From: Sphingobium psychrophilum
GTDB taxonomy: Bacteria; Pseudomonadota; Alphaproteobacteria; Sphingomonadales; Sphingomonadaceae
Length of the DNA stretch: 64,000 nt
Assembly (NCBI RefSeq): GCF_012927105.1
Contig: NZ_JABBFV010000011.1
Span: 62,001 to 126,000 of the forward strand
Direction: 5' to 3'
The notes below the pieces were generated by a model. It ran no database searches, was not told where the DNA came from, and worked only from the letters and a program-made list of their open reading frames with translations. Of the stretch, positions 1 to 9,930 are shown one piece after another; position 1 is the stretch's first letter; every line of letters starts with the position of its first letter. The position numbers and the translations under genes are program-made.

Positions 1-1470
1 AGCGAAGGCTTCTGGCGGGCGCACCAGGTCCCGTTCACGATGGACAAGCCCGAGCATCTTGGGCTGCTCGAGGAATGGATGCGCAGCTACCATCCGGAAG
101 AACTGTTCGATGATGGCGGGCGGCTTCGGCCCGAAATTGCGGCTCTGGCTCCGCGCGGCGACCGGCGGATGAGTGCCAATCCGCATGCCAATGGCGGGGC
201 TCTGATGCGCCCTCTGCGGTTACCCGACTTCGCATCCTACGCGGTCCCGGTTGTTCATCCCGGCGAGAGCGACGGCGAGGCGACCCAGGTGATGGGTACG
301 TTCCTGCGCGACGTGGTGCGGGAGAACGCCCAGGCCCGCAACTTCCGCGTTTTCGGTCCGGACGAGACAGCATCCAACCGGTTGCAGACGATCTTCGAAG
401 CCACCGACCGGAGCTGGGACGCGGAGACGATCGCGGACGATGTCCATCTCGATCCCAGCGGACGCGTGATGGAGGTGCTGAGCGAACATTGCTGCCAGGG
501 ATGGCTGGAAGGCTATCTGCTGACGGGCCGCCACGGCCTGTTTTCCTGCTATGAGGCGTTCATCCACATCGTCGATTCGATGGTCAACCAGCACGCCAAA
601 TGGCTGAAGACGGCGAAGGAGGTGCCCTGGCGTCGCCCGATCGCTTCGCTCAATTATCTGCTGACCTCTCACGTCTGGCGCCAGGATCATAATGGCTTCA
701 GCCATCAGGATCCCGGATTTGTCGATCATGTCGTCAACAAGAAGGCTGACATCGTGCGGGTCTATTTCCCGCCCGACGCCAATACCCTGCTTTTTGTCAC
801 CGACCATTGCCTGCGCAGCTGGGACCGAATCAATGTCATCGTTGCCGGCAAGCAACCTTCACCCCAGTGGCTCGACATGAATGCGGCGATCAAGCACTGC
901 ACGCGCGGCATCGGTATCTGGGATTGGGCCAGCAACGATCGCAGCGGAGAGCCGGATGTCGTCATGGCGTGTGCTGGCGACGTTCCAACGCTGGAGACAC
1001 TGGCCGCGGTCAGCCTGTTGCGTGTGCAACTCCCCGAGCTCAAGGTCCGCGTCGTCAACGTCGTCGATCTGATGACGTTGCAGCCCAACAGCCAGCACCC
1101 TCATGGGCTCAGCGACAGCGCGTTCGACGCGCTCTTCACGACGGATAAGCCGGTCATCTTCGCCTATCATGGCTATCCGGCACTAATTCATCGGCTCACC
1201 TACAAGCGTACCAACCACCAGAATATCCACGTCCACGGGTTCGAAGAGGAGGGCTCGACGACGACGCCGTTCGACATGGTGGTCCGCAACCATCTCGACC
1301 GCTTCCATCTCATGGGGAAGGTTATCGACCATGTGGAGCTGCCCGATAGCGCGGCCGCCTACGCCAAGCAGACGATCGATGATCAGCTGGTCGAGCACAA
1401 GCGGTACATCGCGGCACACGGGATCGATATGCCTGCCGTTCGCGACTGGCGGTGGCCCTCTGGAGCCTGA
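1..1470 (+). CDS. xfp: Phosphoketolase, C-terminal 489 residues (5' end outside window)
   Basis: The reading frame is open from base 1, so the N-terminal thiamine-diphosphate part lies upstream; the first in-window ATG at 40 is internal. Phosphoketolase cleaves xylulose-5-P or fructose-6-P to acetyl-phosphate plus an aldose phosphate in the cytoplasm. The visible part starts at the conserved FWRAHQVPF segment. It continues through the pyrimidine-binding domain ([18 protein letters not shown], then [10 protein letters not shown]) and the XFP C-terminal domain ending near 1470. About 490 of the family's usual roughly 800 residues are present. The genes after it (PHA synthase, MaoC-Pta fusion, acetate kinase) all handle acetyl-P or acetyl-CoA, which supports the call. 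Confidence 0.95.
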   Translation, partial: SEGFWRAHQVPFTMDKPEHLGLLEEWMRSYHPEELFDDGGRLRPEIAALAPRGDRRMSANPHANGGALMRPLRLPDFASYAVPVVHPGESDGEATQVMGTFLRDVVRENAQARNFRVFGPDETASNRLQTIFEATDRSWDAETIADDVHLDPSGRVMEVLSEHCCQGWLEGYLLTGRHGLFSCYEAFIHIVDSMVNQHAKWLKTAKEVPWRRPIASLNYLLTSHVWRQDHNGFSHQDPGFVDHVVNKKADIVRVYFPPDANTLLFVTDHCLRSWDRINVIVAGKQPSPQWLDMNAAIKHCTRGIGIWDWASNDRSGEPDVVMACAGDVPTLETLAAVSLLRVQLPELKVRVVNVVDLMTLQPNSQHPHGLSDSAFDALFTTDKPVIFAYHGYPALIHRLTYKRTNHQNIHVHGFEEEGSTTTPFDMVVRNHLDRFHLMGKVIDHVELPDSAAAYAKQTIDDQLVEHKRYIAAHGIDMPAVRDWRWPSGA

Positions 1471-1628
1471 GGGGTCACCGAGACGGGCGGTTTGGGAGAG
1501 CCCCGCCTCGAGAGACATGGCAGGCATTATGCGCGTGCGCTCGTTAACGGACAAGCATCTGGGGACATCACGTAATGTTGTTTCGAGCCATGCCGGGCAT
1601 GCCGCGACGTCCCCCGGAGAAACGCTGC

Positions 1629-3386
1629 ATGATCGATACGTCCGCAGACTGTGCCAAGTGCGACCCACTCGACGGCATCGCTCGGACGCTCGACCATGCC
1701 TCGGCCGCGGCAATCGCGCAGATGACCTCTGGCCTGTCGCCGGTGACAATGATGCAGGCGTGGCTGGACTGGTGTGCTCATCTCACCATATCGCCGGGCA
1801 AGCGGCTGCAGCTTGCCGGCAAGGCAGGGCGAAAGGTCCAGCGGATTGCCGATTATGCCGTGCGACGTGTGGGGCAGGTCGATGCCGCGCCGGCGATCGA
1901 GCCGCTACCGCAGGACCGGCGCTTTATCGATCCGGCCTGGCGGCAGTTCCCTTTCGACCTGATCTCGCAATCCTTCCTTCTCACCCAGCAATGGTGGCAT
2001 GCGGCGACCACCGGCATCAGCGGCGTGTCCAGGCATCATGAAGAGATGGTGGCGTTCGCGGCACGGCAGATGCTCGACGTCATCGCGCCCACCAACTTCC
2101 TCGCGACCAATCCCGTGCTCCAGCGCAAGATCATCGAGTCCGGTGGTGAGTGCCTGGTCGAGGGTGCGAAGCATTGGATGGAGGATGCGGAGCGGCGCGC
2201 CCGAGGCGAGCCGCCCGTAGGGACTGAGGCGTTCCGCGCCGGGGAGACGGTGGCGATCACGCCCGGCAAGGTGGTGTTCCGCAACGCGCTGGTCGAGCTC
2301 ATCCAATATGCGCCGACGACCGGGATTGTCCGCCCCGAGCCGATCCTCATCGTTCCCGCCTGGATCATGAAATATTACATTCTCGACCTGTCGCCGGAGA
2401 ACTCGCTAATCCGCTGGCTGGTGGCCGAGGGCTATACCGTGTTCGTCCTGTCCTGGCACAATCCCCAGAGCGCGGACCGCGACCTCGATATCGACGCCTA
2501 TCTTCGCCTCGGGCCGATGGCGGCGCTCGACGCGGTCATAGCGATCACGGGCTCGGACAAGGTCCACGGCGTCGGCTATTGCCTGGGCGGGACGCTGCTG
2601 GCGATCACGGCGGCGGCCATGGTTCGCGACGGCGACGAACGCTTCGCATCGCTCAGCCTGTTCGCGGTGCAGACCGAGTTCAGCGAGCCGGGCGAGCTCG
2701 GCCTGTTCATCGACGAGGCGCAGCTCAACCTGCTCGACAATATGATGTGGAGCCGTGGCTATCTCGACAGTAGCCAGATGGGCGGCGCCTTCCAGATATT
2801 GCGGTCCAACGACCTGATCTGGTCGCACATCCTCGGCACCTACCTGATGGGCGAGCGCGAACCCATGACCGACCTGATGGCATGGAATGCGGACGGCACC
2901 CGCATGCCCTACGCCATGCACAGCGAATATCTGCGCACGCTCTTTCTCGACGACGATCTGGCCGAAGGCCGGTTCAAGGTCGAAGGGCGCACGATCACGC
3001 TCTCGTCGCTGCGTCAGCCGATCTTCGTGGTGGGGACCGAGCGCGATCTTGTCGCGCCGTGGCGGTCGGTCCACAAGCTGCACTGGCTGAGCAGCGCCGA
3101 GATCCGCTTCGTCCTGACCAGCGGCGGCCACAATGCCGGCATCGTGTCCGAGCCCGGGCATCGCCACCGCAGCTATCATGTCGCGACCCGCGTCCTCGAC
3201 CGCCCCGCGCTCGATCCGGACGATTGGCTGGACCAGGCCGAGGCGCGCGAGGGATGGTGGACGGACTGGGTGGCCTGGCTCGGCGATCATTCCGGCGCGC
3301 CGCAGGCCCCGCCGCCGATGGGTAATCCGGACAGGGGCCTCGTAGCGCTCTGCGATGCACCCGGCCATTATGTGCTGGAGCGCTGA
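1629..3386 (+). CDS. phaC: PHA synthase (poly-beta-hydroxyalkanoate polymerase), PhaC-like
   Basis: A protein of 585 residues, the usual size of class I PHA synthases, which polymerise hydroxyacyl-CoA on granule surfaces. The alpha/beta-hydrolase core carries the lipase-like box GYCLGG with the nucleophile Cys encoded at 2580-2582, a downstream Asp in VVGTERDLVAPW and a His in SGGHNAG. The N-terminal TNFLATNPVLQ segment also fits the family. ATG codons at 1575 and 1590 are in frame, but 1629 is preferred because GGAGA lies about eight bases upstream. The next gene starts three bases after the stop, so it is probably cotranscribed with the acetyl-phosphate genes. A CACGTAAT sequence lies about 55 bases upstream of the start. 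Confidence 0.88.
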   Translation: MIDTSADCAKCDPLDGIARTLDHASAAAIAQMTSGLSPVTMMQAWLDWCAHLTISPGKRLQLAGKAGRKVQRIADYAVRRVGQVDAAPAIEPLPQDRRFIDPAWRQFPFDLISQSFLLTQQWWHAATTGISGVSRHHEEMVAFAARQMLDVIAPTNFLATNPVLQRKIIESGGECLVEGAKHWMEDAERRARGEPPVGTEAFRAGETVAITPGKVVFRNALVELIQYAPTTGIVRPEPILIVPAWIMKYYILDLSPENSLIRWLVAEGYTVFVLSWHNPQSADRDLDIDAYLRLGPMAALDAVIAITGSDKVHGVGYCLGGTLLAITAAAMVRDGDERFASLSLFAVQTEFSEPGELGLFIDEAQLNLLDNMMWSRGYLDSSQMGGAFQILRSNDLIWSHILGTYLMGEREPMTDLMAWNADGTRMPYAMHSEYLRTLFLDDDLAEGRFKVEGRTITLSSLRQPIFVVGTERDLVAPWRSVHKLHWLSSAEIRFVLTSGGHNAGIVSEPGHRHRSYHVATRVLDRPALDPDDWLDQAEAREGWWTDWVAWLGDHSGAPQAPPPMGNPDRGLVALCDAPGHYVLER

Positions 3387-3389
3387 GCA

Positions 3390-4811
3390 ATGGGCAGCCT
3401 CAAAATGATCGAGAACCGGACCTTCGACGAGATCGTCGTGGGTGAGACGGCGAGCGTCACGCGGACCTTGGGCGAGCAGGACATTCAGCTGTTCGCCCTG
3501 GTTTCGGGCGACGTCAATCCGGCCCATCTCGATGCCGAATATGCCGCCGGCGACATGTTCGGGCGGGTGATCGCGCACGGCCTATGGGGTGGTGGTCTGA
3601 TCTCGGCCGTGCTCGGCACGCAGCTCCCTGGGCCGGGCGCGATCTATCTGAGCCAGAGCCTTCGGTTCAAGCGACCCGTAGGGTTGGGGGATACGATTGT
3701 CGCGTCGGTCACGGTACGCGAGAAGCGCGCCAAGCATCATATCGTCGTCTTCGACTGTTGCTGCATCAACCAGGCCGGCGAGGAGGTGATCAACGGCGAG
3801 GCTGAGGTCAAAGCGCCAACCGAGAAAGTAAGGCGCCCGCGCATGGCGCTGCCCGATATCCAGCTCTCGGATCATGACGGCTTCCGCCGGCTGATCGAGA
3901 TGACGAGAAGCGTCGAGCCCGTTCCCACGGCGATCGCACATCCCTGCACCACCGCCGCGATCCTGGCTGCGGCAGCCGCTGCCGAAGCCGGCCTGATCGT
4001 GCCGATCCTGATCGGCCCCGAGGCTCGCATCCGTGTGGCTGCCAAGGACGCCGGCAAGGATATCGGTGCCCTCCGCCTGATCGACGTGCCCCACAGCCAT
4101 GCCGCCGCGGCGCGTGCGGTCGAACTGGTCCGCTCGGGCGAAGCACTGCTGCTGATGAAGGGATCGCTGCACACCGACGAACTTATGGGTGCTGTCGTTC
4201 CGGCTGCGACGGGCCTGCGAACCGAGCGCCGCATCAGTCATGCCTATCTGCTGGACGTCCCCGGGCATCCGGCGCCGCTCATCATCACCGACGCGGCGAT
4301 CAACATCGATCCGAGCCTGGAAGACAAGGCCGATATCATCCGCAATGCGATCGACCTCGCGCATGTCATCGGCATCGCCTGTCCGAAGGTCGCGATCTTG
4401 TCTGCCGTGGAGACGGTCAATCCGGCGATCCGCTCGACGCTCGATGCGGCCGCCTTGTGCAAGATGGCCGATCGCGGACAGATCGTCGGCGGCGTCCTTG
4501 ACGGTCCGCTCGCCTTCGACAACGCGATCAGCGAGAAGGCGGCAAAGGACAAGGGCATCGTCTCCCCCGTTGCAGGGCGCGCCGAAGTCCTCGTCGTTCC
4601 CAATCTGGAAGCCGGCAATATGCTTGCCAAGCAGCTGACCTTTCTCGGCGGCGCGGACGCGGCCGGCGTGGTGCTGGGCGCGCGGGTACCCATCATTCTC
4701 ACCAGCCGGGCGGATTCGCTCCGCACCAGCGTAGCGTCATGCGCAATCGCGCTGTTGCTGGCGCGGGCCGCCCCCAGAGCCACGCCCGGCCCGATAGCGA
4801 AGCCGGCATGA
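3390..4811 (+). CDS. Bifunctional MaoC-like enoyl-CoA hydratase / phosphate acetyl- or butyryltransferase
   Basis: A 473-residue fusion. Residues of about 5-140 form a MaoC hot-dog domain (DVNPAHLDAEYA, then GLWGGGLISAVL), and about 150-470 a PTA/PTB phosphotransacylase domain. The second domain interconverts acetyl-phosphate and acetyl-CoA; the first hydrates enoyl-CoA and could supply (R)-hydroxyacyl-CoA to the adjacent PhaC. The start at 3390 follows GGAG at 3377-3380; an alternative ATG is at 3405. The gene is packed between phaC and ackA, its TGA overlapping the ackA ATG (ATGA). Assignment by family is firm; acyl chain preference is not visible. Confidence 0.9.
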   Translation: MGSLKMIENRTFDEIVVGETASVTRTLGEQDIQLFALVSGDVNPAHLDAEYAAGDMFGRVIAHGLWGGGLISAVLGTQLPGPGAIYLSQSLRFKRPVGLGDTIVASVTVREKRAKHHIVVFDCCCINQAGEEVINGEAEVKAPTEKVRRPRMALPDIQLSDHDGFRRLIEMTRSVEPVPTAIAHPCTTAAILAAAAAAEAGLIVPILIGPEARIRVAAKDAGKDIGALRLIDVPHSHAAAARAVELVRSGEALLLMKGSLHTDELMGAVVPAATGLRTERRISHAYLLDVPGHPAPLIITDAAINIDPSLEDKADIIRNAIDLAHVIGIACPKVAILSAVETVNPAIRSTLDAAALCKMADRGQIVGGVLDGPLAFDNAISEKAAKDKGIVSPVAGRAEVLVVPNLEAGNMLAKQLTFLGGADAAGVVLGARVPIILTSRADSLRTSVASCAIALLLARAAPRATPGPIAKPA

Positions 4812-6004
4812 AGGCGATCGTCAGTCTCAATGCCGGCTCGTCGAGCATCAAGTTCGCGCTCTATCGCTTGTCGGGCGGACAGCTCGACTTCGATGCGGGC
4901 GGCAAGATCGAGGGTATCGGCACTAGCCCCCGGCTCGTCGCGCGCGACGCGGGCAGCGAGACCATCGTGGAAAAGACGTGGCCGGGCGGGGACGCACTCT
5001 CGCACGAGAATCTGCTCGAGGACCTCTTTGCCTGGGCGGCAACCCAATTGGGAGACCGCAAGGTCGCCGCGATCGGCCATCGTATCGTCCATGGCGGCGT
5101 GCGCTTCGCCGCGCCGCAGATCATCGATGATACTTTGCTGGATGCGCTCGATGCCTTGATCCCATTGGCGCCGCTCCATCAGCCGCATAACCTCGCCGCG
5201 GTCCGGGCCTTGCGCCTGCTGGCGCCTTTGCTGCCGCAGATCGCCTGCTTCGATACCGCGTTTCACCATGGCATGCCGCCGTTGGCGACGCGCCTGCCGA
5301 TTCCGCGCGCTTTTCACGGCCAGGGCGTGCGCCGGTATGGCTTTCACGGTTTGTCCTATGAATACATTGCGGGCCGCCTTCGCGAGATCGACCCTGCTCT
5401 GGCCGCAGGCCGCGTCATCGCCGCGCACCTAGGCAACGGTGCGAGCATGTGCGCAATGCGTGCCGGGGCGAGCGTCGATACGACGATGGGCTTCACGGCG
5501 CTTGACGGATTGATGATGGGCACGCGCTCGGGCGCGATCGACCCCGGCGTGGTGCTTCATCTTCAGACTCAGGTCGGTATGGCCGCACAGGCGGTGGAGA
5601 CGTTGCTCTATGAGCAGTCGGGCTTACTCGGTGTGTCCGGGATTTCAGGCGATATGCGTACGTTGCATGCAAGCGACGCGCCGGAAGCGAAGGAGGCGGT
5701 CGCCCTTTTCGTCCAGCAAGCTGGCCGTCAGGCCGCCGCTCTCATTCCCGCGCTCGGCGGTCTCGACGGTCTCGTCTTCACCGCCGGCATTGGCGAGAAT
5801 GATTCAGAGATTAGGGCTGCGATTTGCGAGCGCTTAGCTTGGACTGGCGTCATTCTTGATCTCGACGCAAATGCATCGAATGCGCCTGTCATCAGCGCGC
5901 CAGATAGCAGAGTGATCGTGCGGATCGTTCCCACTGATGAGGAGCGCGTGATCGCCGATCATACGGTCGCTCTTATCAATCGCCATGGAAGGGGGCGGCG
6001 GTGA
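4808..6004 (+). CDS. ackA: Acetate kinase
   Basis: A 398-residue protein of the usual family length. It shows the N-terminal NAGSSSIKF phosphate loop, HRIVHGG, the HLGNGASM signature and DTTMGFTALDGLMMGTRSG. It phosphorylates acetate, or in reverse makes ATP from acetyl-phosphate, completing a phosphoketolase-Pta-Ack route in the cytoplasm. The ATG at 4808 overlaps the previous stop codon, indicating translational coupling; the frame is open further upstream, but that region belongs to the fusion gene. Its own stop (6002-6004) overlaps the GTG of the decayed regulator that follows. Confidence 0.95.
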   Translation: MKAIVSLNAGSSSIKFALYRLSGGQLDFDAGGKIEGIGTSPRLVARDAGSETIVEKTWPGGDALSHENLLEDLFAWAATQLGDRKVAAIGHRIVHGGVRFAAPQIIDDTLLDALDALIPLAPLHQPHNLAAVRALRLLAPLLPQIACFDTAFHHGMPPLATRLPIPRAFHGQGVRRYGFHGLSYEYIAGRLREIDPALAAGRVIAAHLGNGASMCAMRAGASVDTTMGFTALDGLMMGTRSGAIDPGVVLHLQTQVGMAAQAVETLLYEQSGLLGVSGISGDMRTLHASDAPEAKEAVALFVQQAGRQAAALIPALGGLDGLVFTAGIGENDSEIRAAICERLAWTGVILDLDANASNAPVISAPDSRVIVRIVPTDEERVIADHTVALINRHGRGRR

Positions 6005-6404
6005 GGCCGCGTGTTGATCCTTCGGTCACGCACCGGCGGAGCAGTGTATCACCGCGGGTGATCCGGCACTATGAGAAGATCGCCCTGATGCGAACCAGGC
6101 TTCGCAGCGATAACGGGTTATCGCGACTGTTCGTTTCCCGCCCACCAGTTGCCATTTTATCGCGCGATCGCTCGCGATCTCGGTTTTCCTATCGTGGAGA
6201 TCGCGGATCTCGTCTCCCTCTCCCTTTGGAGCGATTTCGAGCGCTCCAGGCCGAGGTCATGTCGCTTGCCCATCACGCGCGCCGAACAGCTGTCAGGCTC
6301 GCAAGCTCCAGACGACGCGCGTGCCGCTGCTCGATCTCGCGGATCGATGCGGTGGTGACGACCGGTCGGGATGCCCGATCCTCGATCAGCTGGTGGCTCG
6401 CTGA
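6001..6404 (+). pseudogene. Decayed MerR-family regulator, CueR-like
   Basis: No single frame encodes a regulator here, but consecutive frames do. Frame 1 gives VSPRVIRHYEKIALM from about 6046 (MerR helix-turn-helix). Frame 2 gives RAIARDLGFPIVEIADL from about 6158. Frame 1 again gives ALQAEVMSLAHHAR from 6241. Frame 3 ends with CGGDDRSGCPILDQLVAR and a stop at 6402-6404. The Cys-x7-Cys-PILDQL tail is the CueR copper(I) loop. At least three frame changes are needed, so the gene is most likely dead, unless the sequence has indel errors. It sits directly upstream of a multicopper oxidase, the usual CueR target. Confidence 0.8.
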
Positions 6405-6451
6405 ATTCGCATTTAGCAAAGCAGGCGCTCCGCGCCAACCAGGAGGCGGTC

Positions 6452-7930
6452 ATGATGTTACTGAACCGGCGGACGTTGCTGGCGAGCGGGGGTCTGCTCC
6501 TGGCGGCGGCGTGTACGCGAAAATTCGGTTCGCCCGAGCGTGCCGGGACGCTTCCGATCCCGCGCCTGGTCGACGCGCGCCAACACGGCCAGCTGATCAA
6601 CCTGAGAGCACAGGAAGGCGAGACCACGTTCTTCCCTGGCCGGCGAAGCGCCACGCTCGGGTACAATGGTAGCTATCTCGGCCCGACGCTGCGGGTTCAC
6701 CGCGGCGACGATGTGACGATGACCGTCGGCAACAGCCTGTCGGCTGACACAACGGTTCACTGGCACGGGCTGCTCGTGCCGGGCGAACTGGACGGTAGCC
6801 CGCACCAGCTGATCGCTCCCGGTGCGACCTGGCGTCCTACGCTGCCGATCCGCCAGCCGGCGGCGACCCTCTTCTATCACTCGCATGCGCATGGGTTGAC
6901 GGGTGAGCAAGTCTATTCGGGGCTCGCGGGCATGCTGGTTGTGACGGATGAGGAAGAGCAGGGCCTTGGACTGCCGTCGGACTATGGCGTTGATGATCTG
7001 CCCGTCCTGATTCAGGACCGGCAATTCGAGGATGGCCGGCTGGTCATGCCGACCGGCATGATGGTTGCTTCGCAGGGCCGCCGTGGCAACACGATTCTGG
7101 TCAATGGCGCACCCACGCCTCGGGCCGATGTTCCGGACCGCCTGGTGCGGTTGCGGCTCGTGAACGGTTCGAACGCCCGCATCTATGAGCTTTCGTTCAG
7201 CGATGACCGGACGTTTCATTGGATCGGCACCGAGGGCGGTCTCCTGGCGAGGTCCGTCGAACTGCAGGCCCTCACCCTGGCACCCGGCCAGCGTGCCGAG
7301 ATATTGGTAAGCTTCGCCGATGGCAAGCCGGTCGCTCTGGTCACCGCTCAAGATGCGAGCGCGTCGATGATGGGGATGATGGGAGGTATGGGAATGATGG
7401 GCGACCATCACGACGATGAAGACGACGCTTCAACGACGGAGACGGTGCTGACCTTCTCACCGCGCCCGGGCTTGGGCGGGCGGGCCGCAGCCGCTGTACC
7501 ACTGCTCCTGGCGGCACGCACCGTACCAGATCCTGAAGCGGCCGTAAGGCGCCGGCGCTTCGTGCTCAATATGTCGATGGGCGGTATGATGGACAGCGAT
7601 GACGGCGCATACGCGATCAACGACAGGCCGTTCGACATTGATCGCATCGACGAGGAAGTCGGTCTCGGGGACGTCGAGATATGGAAAGTCTCCGGGAAGA
7701 AGATGGCGCATCCCTTCCATATCCACGGCGTGCATTTCGACGTGCTACGCCGCGATGGCGACGACCCGGACCTTCTCGATCAGGGGCCTCGCGATACGAT
7801 CGTCGTGAAGGAGGCGGTAGAATTGTTGGTCCGGTTCGACCAGCCGGCCACCAAAGCACCTTTTATGTATCACTGCCATATCCTGGAACATGAGGATGAA
7901 GGCATGATGGGGCAATTCACGGTCGGTTGA
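6452..7930 (+). CDS. Multicopper oxidase (CueO/CopA-like), Tat-exported, possible lipoprotein
   Basis: A 492-residue cupredoxin oxidase, expected to oxidise Cu(I) in the periplasm. The four copper-ligand motifs are visible: HWHG, HSHAHG, HPFHIHGVHF and HCHILEHEDEGMM. A Met/His/Asp-rich insert (MMGMMGGMGMMGDHHDD, encoded near 7368-7420) resembles the Met-rich substrate-binding regions of CueO. The N-terminus has twin arginines (NRRTLLASGG) and a Cys after LLAAA, so it may be lipid-anchored. The start at 6452 follows AGGAGG at 6441; ATG 6455 is equally possible. The regulator upstream is decayed. Confidence 0.92.
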   Translation: MMLLNRRTLLASGGLLLAAACTRKFGSPERAGTLPIPRLVDARQHGQLINLRAQEGETTFFPGRRSATLGYNGSYLGPTLRVHRGDDVTMTVGNSLSADTTVHWHGLLVPGELDGSPHQLIAPGATWRPTLPIRQPAATLFYHSHAHGLTGEQVYSGLAGMLVVTDEEEQGLGLPSDYGVDDLPVLIQDRQFEDGRLVMPTGMMVASQGRRGNTILVNGAPTPRADVPDRLVRLRLVNGSNARIYELSFSDDRTFHWIGTEGGLLARSVELQALTLAPGQRAEILVSFADGKPVALVTAQDASASMMGMMGGMGMMGDHHDDEDDASTTETVLTFSPRPGLGGRAAAAVPLLLAARTVPDPEAAVRRRRFVLNMSMGGMMDSDDGAYAINDRPFDIDRIDEEVGLGDVEIWKVSGKKMAHPFHIHGVHFDVLRRDGDDPDLLDQGPRDTIVVKEAVELLVRFDQPATKAPFMYHCHILEHEDEGMMGQFTVG

Positions 7931-8385
7931 TTCAATCCGGGTGCGTCGCCCAAAGCCTGCCAGGAGCGGGTGCATCTCACGGACGCGGCCAACGCCGGTG
8001 GCCCCTGTCGCTCGGACGGCAACGCCTGGCCGTGCCACTCTCGTCCAGCGACATCTTCGTGACAGCATGAACTCTCCAGGCGCTGCCGTTTTAGGCTCGT
8101 CAATATCGCTTGACCCAGGACTATGGTCCAAGGTCCACAATGATGATCTTGGCGCAGCCCGATAGCTCGGACGCCGTGACCGGGGAAACGGAGCGTGAGG
8201 GGTAACCGCTGCTCCTGCGTATAGAGTTATGGGGAGCCACGCTTGATGTCTCGTTTCGAAAGCCAACGCCGATTTTCGCTCGCCGGGTGCATGGTGGGAA
8301 CGATGGCAGAAACCCTGCCTCCGACGGCTGTCGGCGCCTGTCCGCAAATCCATTCTAACCTTGTTTGACTGTGGATGACGGGGAG
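7931..8385. other. Intergenic stretch between multicopper oxidase and fixL
   Basis: No gene can be supported in these 455 bases; open frames here lack recognisable domains. The only structured element noticed is a MerR-type promoter-like dyad at 8110-8132, listed separately. Confidence 0.5.
8110..8132 (+). promoter_or_regulatory. Candidate MerR-type operator/-35
   Basis: TTGACCC followed by GGAC, three bases and GGTCCAAG. The same arrangement, with the same -35-like TTGACC and half-sites, occurs on the minus strand at 38971-38993 just upstream of an intact MerR-family gene. The -10 that should follow a 19-base spacer is not convincing here, and there is no metal gene immediately downstream, so this may be an orphan site left by rearrangement. 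Confidence 0.4.
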
Positions 8386-9930
8386 ATGGATGGGGGCATG
8401 ATTGAGAGCCAAAAGGCGAATGGCCTCGATCCCGATTCGGGCACGATCATTCAGGTAGTGAAGAGCGCGCCAAATTACGCCGTCTATGCGCTTGACCCTA
8501 AGGGCCTCGTGACAGTTTGGACCGCCGGCTGTGAAGAAATTACGGGATGGGCCAGCTCCGATGCGATCGGGAAACACCATTCGTTCCTGTATTGCGCGGA
8601 AGATATCGCGGCGGGCGTTGCGGATAGGCACCTCGCGCAGGTGGAGCAGCTTGGCCGGGTCGAGCAAGAGTCTTGGCGCGTTCGGAAAAACGGGTCGGAG
8701 TTCCTCGCCCATCTGACGACGACGGCGCTCCACGATGAGGCCGGCCAGCTGAGCGGCTATGGCAAGATCCTGCGCGACACGACCGATGAAGCCGCGACCA
8801 AGGAAGCGATCGTTGCCCGCGAGCAGCATCTCCAGTCGATCCTGGATACAGTTCCCGATGCCATGGTCATCATCGATGAGCGCGGGCTGATAACGTCCTT
8901 CAGCGCCGCGGCCGAGCGCTTGTTCGGATATTCGGAAGCAGAGGTGCTCGGCGCCAATGTGAGCAGCCTCATGCCGTCCCCGGACCGTGAACGGCATGAT
9001 TCCTATATCGGCCGATATCTGTCGACGAGCGAACGGCGGATCATCGGTATTGGCAGGATCGTCGTTGGCCAACGGCGGGACGGTACCACCTTTCCGATGG
9101 AACTCTCGATCGGAGAGGCCGGTCACCGTGGCCACCGCGTCTTCACGGGCTTCATTCACGACCTGACAGAAAGCGACCGCAACGAACTGCAGCTCAAGGA
9201 GCTGCAAGCCGAATTGATTCACGTCTCGCGCCTCAGCGCGATGGGCACGATGGCGTCGACGCTGGCCCATGAGTTGAACCAGCCGCTTACCGCGATCGCC
9301 AATTATCTGGAAACGACGCGCGACCTGCTTGTCGATCCCGATGCCGAGACCGTCGCGATCGTGCGCGACGCGCTCGACGAGGCAGCTAAGGAGTCCCACC
9401 GCGCGGGGCATATCGTCCGAAGACTTCGTGATTTCGTGGCGCGAGGGGAGACCGAGAAGCGGATCGAGGATTTGCCGCGGCTGATTGAGGAAGCCGCTGC
9501 TCTCGGCCTTGTCGGCGCCCGTGAACGAGGCGTTCGCAGTTTTTTCGATTTTGATCCGGCGGCCTCGCCGGTGCTCGCCGATCGCATACAGGTTCAGCAG
9601 GTCCTCGTGAATCTGATCCGCAATGCGGTCGAGGCGATGGCGCAGGTCGCCATTCGCGACCTCACGATCACGACGCGGCGGCGGCCGAAGGCAATGGTTC
9701 AGGTGTCCGTGGCGGACACGGGCCCAGGCATATCCGAGCAGGTCGCGCCCCAACTTTTCGAAGCCTTTGTGAGCAGCAAGACCGACGGCATGGGCCTTGG
9801 CCTTTCGATCTGTCGAACGATCATCGAAGCCCATGGCGGCCGGATCTGGACCGACGGCGCGCCGAACGGAGGCGCTGCTTTTCATTTCACCTTGATGCAG
9901 GCCCGCCCGGAGGATGAGCATGACGCCTAA
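8386..9930 (+). CDS. fixL: Oxygen-sensing PAS-PAS histidine kinase FixL
   Basis: About 514 residues. A first PAS domain covers roughly residues 25-130, and a second PAS, the heme domain, roughly 140-265. The second contains RERHDSYIGRYLSTS with the heme-ligand His encoded at 8995-8997, and IIGIGRIVVGQRRDG, both as in rhizobial FixL. The H-box STLAHELNQPLTA has its phosphorylated His at 9268-9270, and the ATPase domain shows NLIRNAVEAM and DTGPGI. No membrane segment is evident, so the sensor is probably soluble. The start is uncertain: ATG 8386 or 8398, with a TTG at 8365 also in frame. The 3' end overlaps fixJ. It probably controls low-oxygen genes nearby. Confidence 0.9.
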   Translation: MDGGMIESQKANGLDPDSGTIIQVVKSAPNYAVYALDPKGLVTVWTAGCEEITGWASSDAIGKHHSFLYCAEDIAAGVADRHLAQVEQLGRVEQESWRVRKNGSEFLAHLTTTALHDEAGQLSGYGKILRDTTDEAATKEAIVAREQHLQSILDTVPDAMVIIDERGLITSFSAAAERLFGYSEAEVLGANVSSLMPSPDRERHDSYIGRYLSTSERRIIGIGRIVVGQRRDGTTFPMELSIGEAGHRGHRVFTGFIHDLTESDRNELQLKELQAELIHVSRLSAMGTMASTLAHELNQPLTAIANYLETTRDLLVDPDAETVAIVRDALDEAAKESHRAGHIVRRLRDFVARGETEKRIEDLPRLIEEAAALGLVGARERGVRSFFDFDPAASPVLADRIQVQQVLVNLIRNAVEAMAQVAIRDLTITTRRRPKAMVQVSVADTGPGISEQVAPQLFEAFVSSKTDGMGLGLSICRTIIEAHGGRIWTDGAPNGGAAFHFTLMQARPEDEHDA

